Of a stretch of 9,926 bases of DNA, positions 1 to 6,557 are shown piece by piece. Source of the stretch: Candidatus Nanopelagicaceae bacterium (lineage in GTDB: Bacteria > Actinomycetota > Actinomycetes > Nanopelagicales > Nanopelagicaceae); the NCBI GenBank assembly GCA_947478965.1, contig CANJXW010000011.1, forward strand, positions 1 to 9,926. The letters run 5' to 3'. Below the pieces are notes generated by a model, which did not search any database, had not been told where the DNA came from, and saw nothing but the letters and a program-made list of their open reading frames with translations. The first letter of the stretch is position 1. Every line of letters starts with the position of its first letter. The translations under genes were made by a program, and so were the position numbers.

Positions 1-249
1 ATCCTCAAGATCCATAGGGAAGATTGAAATCGTGGCAGCAGAGTTCTCGCTTCCTTCGACGAGAGCCAAAAGTTTCTTCTTCGCTGCCTCCAATCGATTG
101 CGATCTTGAGCAATCAGAGCCAGGTTGTATCCACGAGTAATAAGTGACTTTGCTACTTCAAATCCAAGGCCGCGGCTTCCACCGGTGATCAGAGCAAGTG
201 GACGTTGCCTTGATCCATTTTGGGTAGCGTCTTGGACCTGTGAATTCAT
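1..249 (-). CDS. Short-chain dehydrogenase/reductase, N-terminal part (cut by window edge)
   Basis: This is an NAD(P)-dependent oxidoreductase of the short-chain dehydrogenase/reductase family; the substrate cannot be told from the fragment. The first 83 residues are visible, starting at ATG 249-247 and running off at position 1. A short polar leader (residues 1-16) is followed by the beta1 strand and the glycine-rich cofactor loop TGGSRGLG at residues 22-29, the classical TGxxxGxG motif. An Arg at 50 (AQDRNRLE) sits where the second strand often contacts the 2'-phosphate of NADP, so NADP preference is plausible. Asp80-Leu81 after the third strand matches the conserved adenine-contact Asp. 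The catalytic Ser-Tyr-Lys lies outside the window. The gene is divergent from kgd. I see no good ribosome binding site before the ATG. The family is secure; the exact function is unknown. Confidence 0.85.
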   Translation of the reverse strand, partial: MNSQVQDATQNGSRQRPLALITGGSRGLGFEVAKSLITRGYNLALIAQDRNRLEAAKKKLLALVEGSENSAATISIFPMDLED

Positions 250-386
250 AGCCGAACTCTGCCAACCTTTGCCTTACCTGTCTTGCCCAGTTGGCACTTC
301 TCAGTCGATTTTGTGGCCAAGATCGCCGTATCAGCGCCAGATTGCCATATATCGAGGTGGCCAACAGCCGATACGCTTGCCTTACG

Positions 387-392
387 TAGAGT
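387..392 (+). promoter_or_regulatory. Possible -10 element of kgd
   Basis: TAGAGT fits the actinobacterial TANNNT -10 pattern and would place the transcription start near 399-400. That gives a leader of about 18 nt that contains the ribosome binding site. No convincing -35 lies about 17 bp upstream, so this is a weak prediction. Confidence 0.3.
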
Positions 393-404
393 GAAATAGA
401 AACA

Positions 405-411
405 AAAGGAG
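405..411 (+). promoter_or_regulatory. Ribosome binding site that decides the kgd start
   Basis: AAAGGAG is a near-perfect Shine-Dalgarno sequence. It abuts the TTG at 412 with no spacing, but lies 6 nt upstream of the in-frame GTG at 418. The GTG is therefore the likely initiation codon. Confidence 0.75.
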
Positions 412-417
412 TTGCCA

Positions 418-3400
418 GTGTCGGCAGATTTTGGGGCTAATGATTGGCTCGTAGAAGAGATGTACGAGCGTTACCTGAGCGATCCAACTTCAGTTGAGCC
501 TTCGTGGATTGAATTCTTCAAGACATACACCCCAGCAACTTTGGGCACTCCACCTCAAACATCATCTGCACCAACTGCGGGAGTTCCACCTATTCCTAAA
601 GCTGTGCAGAAAGCTGCACAGAACGTTGCGCCAGTTACTCAAGCTGTAGCTCCCGTTGTTGCACAACCAGTGGCTCCCGTCGCACCCGTTGTCGCACAAA
701 CTGTTGCACCCGTTGTTGCACCCGTTGTTGCACAACCAGTGGCTCCAACTCCAGCAGATCCCATTGCAGTTCCAGCGCCAGTTATTTCAACGCCGAGCGC
801 ATCTACTTTAGAACCACTCCGTGGAGTTGCCGGTCGAGTAGTCGCCAGCATGGAAGCGTCGTTGAGTGTTCCAACTGCAACAAGTGTGCGCGCGATTCCT
901 GCAAAATTGATGATCGATAACCGCACCGTGATGAATAACTATCTCAAGCGCGCTCGCGGTGGCAAGATTTCATTTACCCACATCATCGCTTACGCAATGA
1001 TCAAAGCGATGCGTGCAATGCCTGAGATGAATTCCTACTTTGGTGAAATCGATGGCAAGCCTGCCGTTGGTCGACCAGAACATATCAACCTTGGTATCGC
1101 AATTGACTTGGCTAAGGCAGATGGCACTCGCCAACTTTTGGTTCCATCGATCAAGGGTTGTGAAGCTCTCGACTTTGGACAGTTCTGGGTTGCCTATGAA
1201 GCAATAGTGAAGAAAGCTCGTACAGGCGCGCTCACTGTTGAAGATTTTGCAGGAACGACTGTTTCGCTCACTAACCCAGGAACAATCGGAACTGTTCACT
1301 CTGTGCCGCGCTTAGTCCAGGGTCAGGGTCTGATCATCGGTGTTGGTGCGATGGATTATCCAGCTGAGTTCCAGGGCGCAAGCGAAGAAACGATTGCCCG
1401 CATGGCTATTAGCAAGGTTGTCACTCTTACAAGTACATATGACCACCGCATTATTCAAGGCGCAACATCGGGAGATTATCTCCGTCGCATCCACGAACTT
1501 CTTCTTGGCGCCGATAATTTCTATGATGAGATTTTCTCTGCGCTTCGCATTCCGTACGTGCCAATTCGCTGGGTGTCAGACTTTGAATTCTCAAAGGATG
1601 AGCAGATCAGCAAGACAGCTCGCGTACAACAGTTGATTCAGGCATATCGCACACAAGGCCACTTGCTGGCTGATATCGATCCACTGGAATACATACAACG
1701 CTCTCATCCAGATTTAGATGTTGTTACGCACGGACTTACGCTCTGGGATCTTGACCGCGAATTTGCGACAGGCGGATTTGGTGGAGCAAAGTTCATGAAG
1801 CTTCGCAAGATTCTTGGAATTCTGCGCGACTCGTACTGTCGATCAATCGGCGTTGAATATATGTACATCTCAACTCCAGAAGAACGCCAGTGGATTCAAG
1901 AGCGCGTTGAAGTTGGTTTTATCAAGCCAGAACGTAACGAACAACTTCGCATCTTGCGCAAACTTAATGGCGCTGAATCTTTCGAATCCTTCCTCCAAAC
2001 CAAATTCGTTGGGCAGAAGCGTTTCTCACTCGAAGGCGGAGAGTCAGTCATTCCACTCCTTGATGCGGTAATTTCAGCAGCTGCAGAAAAGGGACTAGAT
2101 GAGGTCTGCATCGGAATGCCTCACCGCGGACGTTTAAATGTGCTCGCAAATATTGCCGGTAAGTCATACGGACAAATCTTCCAAGAGTTCCAAGGCCATT
2201 ACAAAGAGAACGAAGTCCACGGTTCTGGAGATGTGAAGTACCACCTAGGTACCGAAGGCGTCTTTACCGCTGAATCTGGCGCTCAGACCAAGATCTATCT
2301 CGCAGCCAACCCATCTCACCTAGAAGCTGTAAACCCAGTACTTGAGGGCATTGTTCGCGCAAAGCAAGATCGCCTCAATGTGAAAGACATCTACACAGTA
2401 CTTCCAATTCTTATGCACGGAGATGCATCATTTGCTGGCCAAGGTGTTAATGCCGAAACGCTTCAACTCTCACAGCTTCGTGGATACCGCACCGGCGGAA
2501 CCGTTCACATCATCATTAATAACCAAGTTGGATTTACGACATCGCCACATGCATCTCGCTCATCACGCTACTCAACAGATATGGCCAAGATTATTGAAGC
2601 CCCTGTCTTCCATGTAAATGGTGATGATCCCGAAGCATGTGTACGCGTTGCACGAATTGCATTTGATTATCGTGAAAAGTTTAATAAAGATGTTGTAATC
2701 GACATGATTTGTTATCGCCGTCGTGGACATAACGAAGGTGACGAACCAAGCTTTACTCAACCACTGATGTACAAGTTGATCGACGCAAAGCGCTCGACTC
2801 GTACTCTCTATACCGAGGCGCTTATTGGTCGCGGCGATATTACGATTGAAGAATCTGAAGAAGTAGCTCGTGATTACCAATCTCAACTTGAAGCTGTCTA
2901 CGCATCAGTTGCGAATTATCATGAAGAGTCTGATGACAGCTTCCAGCCACCAATCGTTCCAGCCGCTGAAGATGTTCCAACTTTTATCTCCGAAGAACTC
3001 GTCCGTGAGATTGCAGCAACCCAAGTTGCAATTCCAGAAGGATTTAGCGTTCATCCAAAACTTCTCCCACAGTTGGTAAAGCGAGCAGAGTCCATTAACG
3101 ATGGAACTATCGACTGGTCGACCGGTGAAATGTTGGCATTTGGTTCACTCCTTAAAGAAGGTCGTCCAATTCGCCTTGCAGGACAAGATTCCCGTCGCGG
3201 AACATTTAGCAACCGCCATGCAGTAATCGTCGATAAGGAAAATGGCTCAGAGTGGACTCCGCTTCGCGGACTTATCAGCGATGAGAACCAGTTCTTTGTT
3301 ATCGATTCACTGCTCTCTGAATACGCTGCCATGGGCTTTGAATACGGCTATTCCGTAGTCCGTGATGAAGCACTTGTCATGTGGGAAGGCCAGTTTGGTG

Positions 3401-4137
3401 ACTTCAGCAACGGCGCCCAGACAATCGTCGATGAATTTATTTCTTCTGCTCTTCAAAAGTGGGGCGAGCGTTCATCTGTAGTTCTCCTCCTGCCTCATGG
3501 TTATGAAGGACAAGGACCAGATCACTCATCTGCTCGTATTGAACGTTACTTAGCCCTATGCGCTGAGAAGAATATGACAGTTGCTCAACCATCGACTCCT
3601 GCTTCTTATTTCCACTTGCTACGTTTCCATGCAGCAAATCCAAAGCGTCGACCAATGGTTGTCTTTACTCCGAAATCAATGTTGCGTCTTCGCGCTGCTG
3701 CATCTTCAATGAGTGATTTCACGTCAGGAACATTCCTTCCGGTCATCGGTGATCCAACAGTCACCAACGCATCTCGCGTGATCTTCTGTACTGGAAAGAT
3801 TTATCACGACCTCGTTGCAGAGCGAACAAAACTTGGCGAGACATCAACTGCCATTGTTCGTGTTGAGCGCTTGTATCCTCTGCCTGTTGCGCAGATGGCT
3901 GTCGAAGCTGCAAAGCATCCACAAGCAAACTTGCTCTGGGTTCAAGATGAACCTGCAAATCAAGGTGCGTGGCCACACATCGCTCTGAGCACCACTGAAG
4001 CACTTGGTGGAACTGGAATTGATACTCGCGTACTTCGCCGAATCTCTCGTCGCGCTGCAGCATCACCTGCAACAGGTAATCATCATTTGCATGAAGAAGA
4101 GGCCAAGGCTCTCATGTTTGAAGCCTTTACTCGCTAA
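418..4137 (+). CDS. kgd: Multifunctional 2-oxoglutarate dehydrogenase E2/E1 fusion (Kgd/OdhA type)
   Basis: This enzyme performs thiamine-diphosphate-dependent decarboxylation of 2-oxoglutarate and transfer to CoA in the TCA cycle. From GTG 418 it is 1239 residues, the full length for actinobacterial Kgd. Residues 1-36 form the typical N-terminal helix segment (NDWLVEEMYERYL). Residues 37-131 are an Ala/Val/Pro-rich linker. Residues 132 to about 364 are a succinyltransferase (E2) catalytic domain with the DHR active-site motif at 342-344. From about 365 onward is the E1 part: HRGRLN at 569-574, the cofactor-site HGDASFAGQG at 667-676, NNQVGFTTSP at 701-710, GDDPE at 735-739 and RRRGHNEGDEP at 767-777, followed by the C-terminal transketolase-like domain. 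There is no lipoyl domain, which is usual for this family; lipoyl groups come from the pyruvate dehydrogenase E2. In relatives an FHA protein (GarA/OdhI) inhibits the enzyme; none is encoded here. An alternative TTG start at 412 is in frame but has no spacing to the ribosome binding site. Confidence 0.96.
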   Translation: MSADFGANDWLVEEMYERYLSDPTSVEPSWIEFFKTYTPATLGTPPQTSSAPTAGVPPIPKAVQKAAQNVAPVTQAVAPVVAQPVAPVAPVVAQTVAPVVAPVVAQPVAPTPADPIAVPAPVISTPSASTLEPLRGVAGRVVASMEASLSVPTATSVRAIPAKLMIDNRTVMNNYLKRARGGKISFTHIIAYAMIKAMRAMPEMNSYFGEIDGKPAVGRPEHINLGIAIDLAKADGTRQLLVPSIKGCEALDFGQFWVAYEAIVKKARTGALTVEDFAGTTVSLTNPGTIGTVHSVPRLVQGQGLIIGVGAMDYPAEFQGASEETIARMAISKVVTLTSTYDHRIIQGATSGDYLRRIHELLLGADNFYDEIFSALRIPYVPIRWVSDFEFSKDEQISKTARVQQLIQAYRTQGHLLADIDPLEYIQRSHPDLDVVTHGLTLWDLDREFATGGFGGAKFMKLRKILGILRDSYCRSIGVEYMYISTPEERQWIQERVEVGFIKPERNEQLRILRKLNGAESFESFLQTKFVGQKRFSLEGGESVIPLLDAVISAAAEKGLDEVCIGMPHRGRLNVLANIAGKSYGQIFQEFQGHYKENEVHGSGDVKYHLGTEGVFTAESGAQTKIYLAANPSHLEAVNPVLEGIVRAKQDRLNVKDIYTVLPILMHGDASFAGQGVNAETLQLSQLRGYRTGGTVHIIINNQVGFTTSPHASRSSRYSTDMAKIIEAPVFHVNGDDPEACVRVARIAFDYREKFNKDVVIDMICYRRRGHNEGDEPSFTQPLMYKLIDAKRSTRTLYTEALIGRGDITIEESEEVARDYQSQLEAVYASVANYHEESDDSFQPPIVPAAEDVPTFISEELVREIAATQVAIPEGFSVHPKLLPQLVKRAESINDGTIDWSTGEMLAFGSLLKEGRPIRLAGQDSRRGTFSNRHAVIVDKENGSEWTPLRGLISDENQFFVIDSLLSEYAAMGFEYGYSVVRDEALVMWEGQFGDFSNGAQTIVDEFISSALQKWGERSSVVLLLPHGYEGQGPDHSSARIERYLALCAEKNMTVAQPSTPASYFHLLRFHAANPKRRPMVVFTPKSMLRLRAAASSMSDFTSGTFLPVIGDPTVTNASRVIFCTGKIYHDLVAERTKLGETSTAIVRVERLYPLPVAQMAVEAAKHPQANLLWVQDEPANQGAWPHIALSTTEALGGTGIDTRVLRRISRRAAASPATGNHHLHEEEAKALMFEAFTR
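652..746 (+). repeat. Repetitive Ala/Val/Pro linker of Kgd
   Basis: A 26-bp sequence beginning CCCGTTGTTGCACAACC occurs exactly at 652-677 and again at 721-746. Diverged or partial copies lie between them, at about 686-711 and 709-720. They encode VAPVVAQPVAP-like units in the flexible linker between the N-terminal segment and the E2 domain. The repeat preserves the reading frame and adds no cysteine or charged residue. Such linkers act as swinging spacers and often vary in length between strains. Confidence 0.85.
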
Positions 4138-4143
4138 CTTTTC

Positions 4144-4171
4144 AAGATTTGAGATTCAAGATTTAAGATTT
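4144..4171. repeat. Four-copy 7-bp tandem repeat after kgd
   Basis: Four heptamers stand head to tail just after the kgd stop: AAGATTT (4144-4150), GAGATTC (4151-4157), AAGATTT (4158-4164) and AAGATTT (4165-4171). Three are identical and one has two changes. They lie in the 63-bp gap between the converging kgd and sodX-like genes. They form no hairpin, so they do not look like a terminator. Function unknown. Confidence 0.7.
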
Positions 4172-4200
4172 TGGATGTAGCGAACCATTTAACTGGTCGA

Positions 4201-4590
4201 TCACCGCGCTTTTCTGTAGCGGAATAAAACCTTTGCGCGGATCTCGCCTTGGCTTAACCAACCCCAGGTTCGCGAATCAGTGCCATCAGGGTTATCGCCT
4301 TCAACCCAATATTGGTTAATTTGTGGCGCCTTTCCTCCTTCAGAATGAACTGTTGAATCCTGCCTCTTTTTTACGCGTTTAATGTAGAAAATCCCAGGTT
4401 GAACTTCTCGCTCGATGACGACGATATTTCCAATTCTTGATCTGTAGCCATTGTGTTTCTGTGAAGTTTTCGCAATATCTGCCTGCGGAAACCATCGCAC
4501 CAAAAGCCAATCACCTGATCGAAGAGCCGGCTCCATTGAGGGGCCTTCAACCTTGACCACTCCGAAGCTAAGAATGCTAAATCTGCTCAT
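4201..4590 (-). CDS. sodX: S26-family signal peptidase-like protein, probable nickel-SOD maturation protease
   Basis: This is a serine-lysine peptidase of the signal peptidase I (S26) family that probably cleaves the SodN propeptide next door. From ATG 4590 it has 129 residues. The catalytic Ser is S18 in VEGPSMEPAL, and the general-base Lys is K71 in FYIKRVKKR. The C-terminal box EGDNPDGTDSRTWG (residues 97-110) is the conserved GDN...DSR signature. There is no clear hydrophobic anchor, in contrast to ordinary signal peptidase I, which suits a cytoplasmic processing enzyme such as SodX. The open frame extends upstream to 4713, but that part overlaps sodN and looks unlike the family, so I prefer M at 4590. 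No Shine-Dalgarno sequence precedes it. The gene is divergent from sodN with a 45-bp gap. The specific role rests on this neighbour; a LexA/S24-type peptidase is less likely given the DSR box. Confidence 0.85.
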   Translation of the reverse strand: MSRFSILSFGVVKVEGPSMEPALRSGDWLLVRWFPQADIAKTSQKHNGYRSRIGNIVVIEREVQPGIFYIKRVKKRQDSTVHSEGGKAPQINQYWVEGDNPDGTDSRTWGWLSQGEIRAKVLFRYRKAR

Positions 4591-4596
4591 GGACGG

Positions 4597-4602
4597 TAGT
4601 CT
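4597..4602 (+). promoter_or_regulatory. Possible -10 element of sodN
   Basis: TAGTCT matches TANNNT and would start transcription near 4609, leaving a leader of about 27 nt with the ribosome binding site. The matching -35 region would lie inside the sodX-like gene and shows no clear consensus. Weak prediction. Confidence 0.3.
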
Positions 4603-4623
4603 CACACATCCAAGGTTTGCAAC

Positions 4624-4630
4624 AAAGGAG
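4624..4630 (+). promoter_or_regulatory. Ribosome binding site of sodN
   Basis: AAAGGAG lies 5 nt before the ATG at 4636. It is a strong site and confirms the start that gives the short SodN propeptide. Confidence 0.8.
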
Positions 4631-4635
4631 AGAAT

Positions 4636-5034
4636 ATGACGAAGTTTTTCACACCTAAGGTGACCGTTCACGCACACTGCGATCTTCCATGTGGCGTCTA
4701 TGACCCAGCACAAGCAAAGATTGAAGCGCTTTCAGTCAAGGCTTGCATGGAAAAGTACGCGGCAAGTAGCGATCCTGATTTCAAGTCACGCTCGGTTGCT
4801 ATTAAAGAAGAGCGTTCACACCAAGTTAAGGAGCACCTCTGGGTTCTCTGGACAGATTATTTCAAGGCTCCTCACTTTGAGGCATACCCACAACTTCACT
4901 CACTCTTCAATGAGGCGACAAAGCTTGCTGGAGCTGCCGGAACAAAGGGAACTCAAGATGTCGCAGTTGCAGATTCTTTGATTGCAAAGATTGATGAAAT
5001 TGCAGAGATCTTCTGGGCAACAAAGAAGGCGTAA
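4636..5034 (+). CDS. sodN: Nickel-containing superoxide dismutase precursor
   Basis: This enzyme converts superoxide to hydrogen peroxide and oxygen with a nickel centre, normally in the cytoplasm as a homohexamer. The precursor has 132 residues. Residues 1-13 (MTKFFTPKVTVHA) form a short propeptide that ends in an Ala, and the mature protein should begin at His14. The nickel hook HCDLPCGVYD spans 14-23; after cleavage H14 becomes His1 and C15 and C19 become Cys2 and Cys6, which are the nickel ligands of the family. The rest (DPAQAKIEA, HLWVLWTDYFKAPHFE) matches the four-helix body, and the mature length of 119 is normal. Cys38 is an additional cysteine in the first helix region. The divergent neighbour at 4201-4590 is the likely processing peptidase. 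The start is fixed by a strong ribosome binding site. Confidence 0.97.
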   Translation: MTKFFTPKVTVHAHCDLPCGVYDPAQAKIEALSVKACMEKYAASSDPDFKSRSVAIKEERSHQVKEHLWVLWTDYFKAPHFEAYPQLHSLFNEATKLAGAAGTKGTQDVAVADSLIAKIDEIAEIFWATKKA

Positions 5035-5087
5035 CTCTTTAGATTGAAGATGTAATGTAACTTTTCAGTTGAACTATTGAGAGTTAC
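5031..5087. terminator. Inverted repeat between converging sodN and thioesterase genes (weak terminator candidate)
   Basis: The arms GTAACTCT (5031-5038) and AGAGTTAC (5080-5087) are perfectly complementary over 8 bp, with a 41-nt loop. A second copy of GTAACT at 5057-5062 could pair with AGTTAC (5082-5087) in a shorter hairpin. The structure spans both stop codons of the converging genes, so it could end transcription from both sides. The long loop and the lack of a clean U-tract make this only tentative. Confidence 0.3.
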
Positions 5088-5493
5088 CTTCACTAAGAAG
5101 TAACTGAGCAGCGGTGCGTGCGAGGAAAGATACTCGCTCCACCGCTGTTCTTTTTATTGTCGCGGTTGCAATATGTCGTTCATCCTCGTAAATATCGCAG
5201 AGGAAGGTGAGTGCGCGTCCTTCGACCTCAATACAGCGAGCATTGCCTTGAATTTGTGCACCAATACCGACCGAATCGATAATCGATACTTCAAAACTTT
5301 CAACAATGGTCGTCTCGCCTGTTTCAAGATATTCAGCCATAGCTGCCACGCAAGCGCTCTCCATTACATTCATCAGATGCGACGGAGCGAGTATTGGAAG
5401 ATCCGATATTCCCATTGCTACACAGGTGTCTCCTGGTCGAACCGACATAACTGAAAAACCTACTGCGCCGATAACATCTTCTTCTGGTCTCAC
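5074..5493 (-). CDS. Hotdog-fold thioesterase, FlK-like
   Basis: This is probably an acyl-CoA thioesterase of the single-hotdog FlK-like family; the substrate is unknown. It has 139 residues from GTG 5493. The core runs from VRPGD (residues 18-22) through the central helix PSHLMNVMESACVAAM (37-52), a beta-sheet region with TIVESFEVS and VEGRALTF, and ends in ATIKRTAV, which resembles the family's ERAVI strand. Glu45 in the helix fits the catalytic Glu of FlK. By my by-eye alignment, the FlK catalytic Thr and His fall on Pro37/Ser38 and Ile71, so the mechanism or substrate probably differs. The gene begins 3 nt after the rsrA stop, which puts it in the sigR-rsrA transcript. The GTG has a GGGGAG about 12 nt upstream, somewhat far; Met16 is a less likely alternative start. 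Confidence 0.72.
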   Translation of the reverse strand: MRPEEDVIGAVGFSVMSVRPGDTCVAMGISDLPILAPSHLMNVMESACVAAMAEYLETGETTIVESFEVSIIDSVGIGAQIQGNARCIEVEGRALTFLCDIYEDERHIATATIKRTAVERVSFLARTAAQLLLSEGNSQ

Positions 5494-5496
5494 GAT

Positions 5497-5904
5497 TTAC
5501 TTCGACTCCCCAGAATCATCATCGATAAAGTGCTGAATGTGAGTCTGCTCAATCTGAATTTCACGATGTTCGATATTTCCGAATTCATCGATTTCAATCG
5601 AAACTTCGGTCATACTAAAATGTGTGACAACTTCCGAGAAATTCTGTGCACTCTGGCTAAGAAGTTGCTCATGAATAGCTGAATACATTCCATCTGGTGC
5701 TTTTTCATCACAGGTGCGGCGCAGAACTTCCTGTAAGAGCGATTGCATCTGCTGTTCATGTGCAATCTCTGCCTGGCAATTAGGACAACCAAGGAGATGG
5801 CCTTGAATCGCAGATGGATTTGCTGTCTCCTCTATGGCGCCTTCAATAATGAAGACAACAGATGAGAGGACTTCAACGCAAGGAATTTGCTCAAGATGGC
5901 TCAT
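5497..5904 (-). CDS. rsrA: Zinc-binding redox-sensing anti-sigma factor (RsrA/RshA type)
   Basis: This protein probably binds SigR and keeps it from RNA polymerase in reducing conditions, releasing it when its zinc-site thiols form a disulfide. It has 135 residues. The ZAS motif H36-x3-C40-x2-C43 is intact. Cys9 fits the upstream zinc ligand or trigger cysteine of RsrA (C11), and Cys65 in [17 protein letters not shown] fits the conserved second-half cysteine region. The order and spacing follow Streptomyces RsrA closely up to about residue 80. Beyond that is a long acidic tail rich in Glu, Asp, Gln and His (about 95-135), making the protein roughly 30 residues longer than RsrA. The start ATG overlaps the sigma-factor TGA as ATGA, and AGGAG lies 5 nt upstream, which points to translational coupling and balanced amounts of the two proteins. 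Confidence 0.93.
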   Translation of the reverse strand: MSHLEQIPCVEVLSSVVFIIEGAIEETANPSAIQGHLLGCPNCQAEIAHEQQMQSLLQEVLRRTCDEKAPDGMYSAIHEQLLSQSAQNFSEVVTHFSMTEVSIEIDEFGNIEHREIQIEQTHIQHFIDDDSGESK

Positions 5905-6497
5905 GGAGTCTCCTGCTTTCCATAGCCAAGTTCAAATGCATAGTCTTTTAACTTCTCGCGCAGAAGTTTTCGACCGCGATGCAATCTAGACATGATTGTT
6001 CCTGCTGGAGAGCCAACGATTTCTGCAATCTCCTTATAAGAAAATCCCTCAACATCAGCGAGATATACCGCGATACGGAACTCTTCTGGAATCTCCTGTA
6101 GCGCGCGTTTAATATCGCTATCGGGAAGGTTCTCGAGCGCTTGGATTTCCGCAGATTTTCCTTGATCGCTCGTATGCGACTGAGCGCTTGCTAACTGCCA
6201 ATCCTCTAATTCCGTATTTGCAATCTGTGGTTGGCGTTGGCCTTTTCGATATGAGTTGATAAATGTTGTTGTTAAGACTCGATAGAGCCAAGCACGCAGA
6301 TTTGTTCCTTCTTCGAATTGATGAAAGGAAGCAAAAGCTTTGAGATATGTATCCTGTAATAGATCGCGCGCATCTTCTGGGTTCTTTGTATAGCGAAGCG
6401 CAGCAGCGTAGAGCTGATCCATGAAGACAAGGGCATCGCGCTCGAACCGAACAGTGCGATCGGCCGCGCTCTCGAGGACTAAATCTTTCGATGTCAT
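5901..6497 (-). CDS. sigR: ECF sigma factor SigR/SigH, thiol-oxidative stress response
   Basis: This group-4 sigma factor directs RNA polymerase to genes for thiol-redox and protein-damage repair. It has 198 residues from ATG 6497. Region 2 spans about 17-85, with RFERDAL, the [17 protein letters not shown] helix, [10 protein letters not shown] and TFINSYRK for -10 recognition. The linker carries ELEDWQLA at about 96-103, typical of SigR. Region 4 spans about 122-185, with [31 protein letters not shown] as the first part, and the recognition helix [14 protein letters not shown] at 163-176. Similarity to Streptomyces SigR runs nearly end to end. The downstream gene is its anti-sigma factor, overlapping by 4 nt. 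There is no Shine-Dalgarno sequence; a TANNNT hexamer sits 7 nt before the ATG. I found no GGAAT...GTT autoregulatory promoter upstream. Confidence 0.96.
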   Translation of the reverse strand: MTSKDLVLESAADRTVRFERDALVFMDQLYAAALRYTKNPEDARDLLQDTYLKAFASFHQFEEGTNLRAWLYRVLTTTFINSYRKGQRQPQIANTELEDWQLASAQSHTSDQGKSAEIQALENLPDSDIKRALQEIPEEFRIAVYLADVEGFSYKEIAEIVGSPAGTIMSRLHRGRKLLREKLKDYAFELGYGKQETP

Positions 6498-6504
6498 TAA
6501 CTAC

Positions 6505-6510
6505 AGGCTA
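6505..6510 (-). promoter_or_regulatory. Putative -10 of a leaderless sigR promoter
   Basis: On the minus strand TAGCCT lies exactly 7 nt before the sigR ATG, so transcription would start at the A of the ATG. No ribosome binding site is present, consistent with a leaderless mRNA. A clear -35 is not visible. Confidence 0.45.
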
Positions 6511-6557
6511 TCTCACGAGGTATAAAAGTTCTTGTGCAAAAGCTGGGAAGTAGAGGC

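Larger units (their letters stand above)
250..417. other. Divergent intergenic region between the SDR gene and kgd
   Basis: This region of about 165 bp must hold the control signals for two divergent genes. The kgd side ends in a strong ribosome binding site and has a possible -10 at 387-392. The 8-mer GTGGCCAA occurs twice in the same orientation, at 313-320 and 357-364. I see no convincing open reading frame, tRNA or hairpin terminator here, and the short frames that cross it lack family features. Confidence 0.6.

Noticed and set aside
158..364. Small minus-strand frame across the SDR start and the intergenic gap
   Set aside because: It is in a different frame from the recognisable SDR protein, which accounts for 1-249. 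The product has no recognisable features.
639..926. Antisense open frame with a GATGATGATT-like Gly-Ala-Thr-rich product
   Set aside because: It is the reverse reading of the Ala/Val/Pro linker repeats of kgd. It has no start signal and no family features.
4204..4222. CCGC...GCGG hairpin as terminator near the kgd end
   Set aside because: It lies within the last codons of the sodX-like gene, has a 4-bp stem and no following T-run.
4591..4713. Upstream extension of the S26 peptidase frame to position 4713
   Set aside because: It would overlap the sodN coding start and its ribosome binding site, and the added residues do not resemble the family. The ATG at 4590 gives the expected length.
6519..6524. 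TATACC on the minus strand as a -10 of sigR
   Set aside because: No suitable -35 is present, and TAGCCT at 6510-6505 has the better spacing for a leaderless start. It could still be a second promoter.
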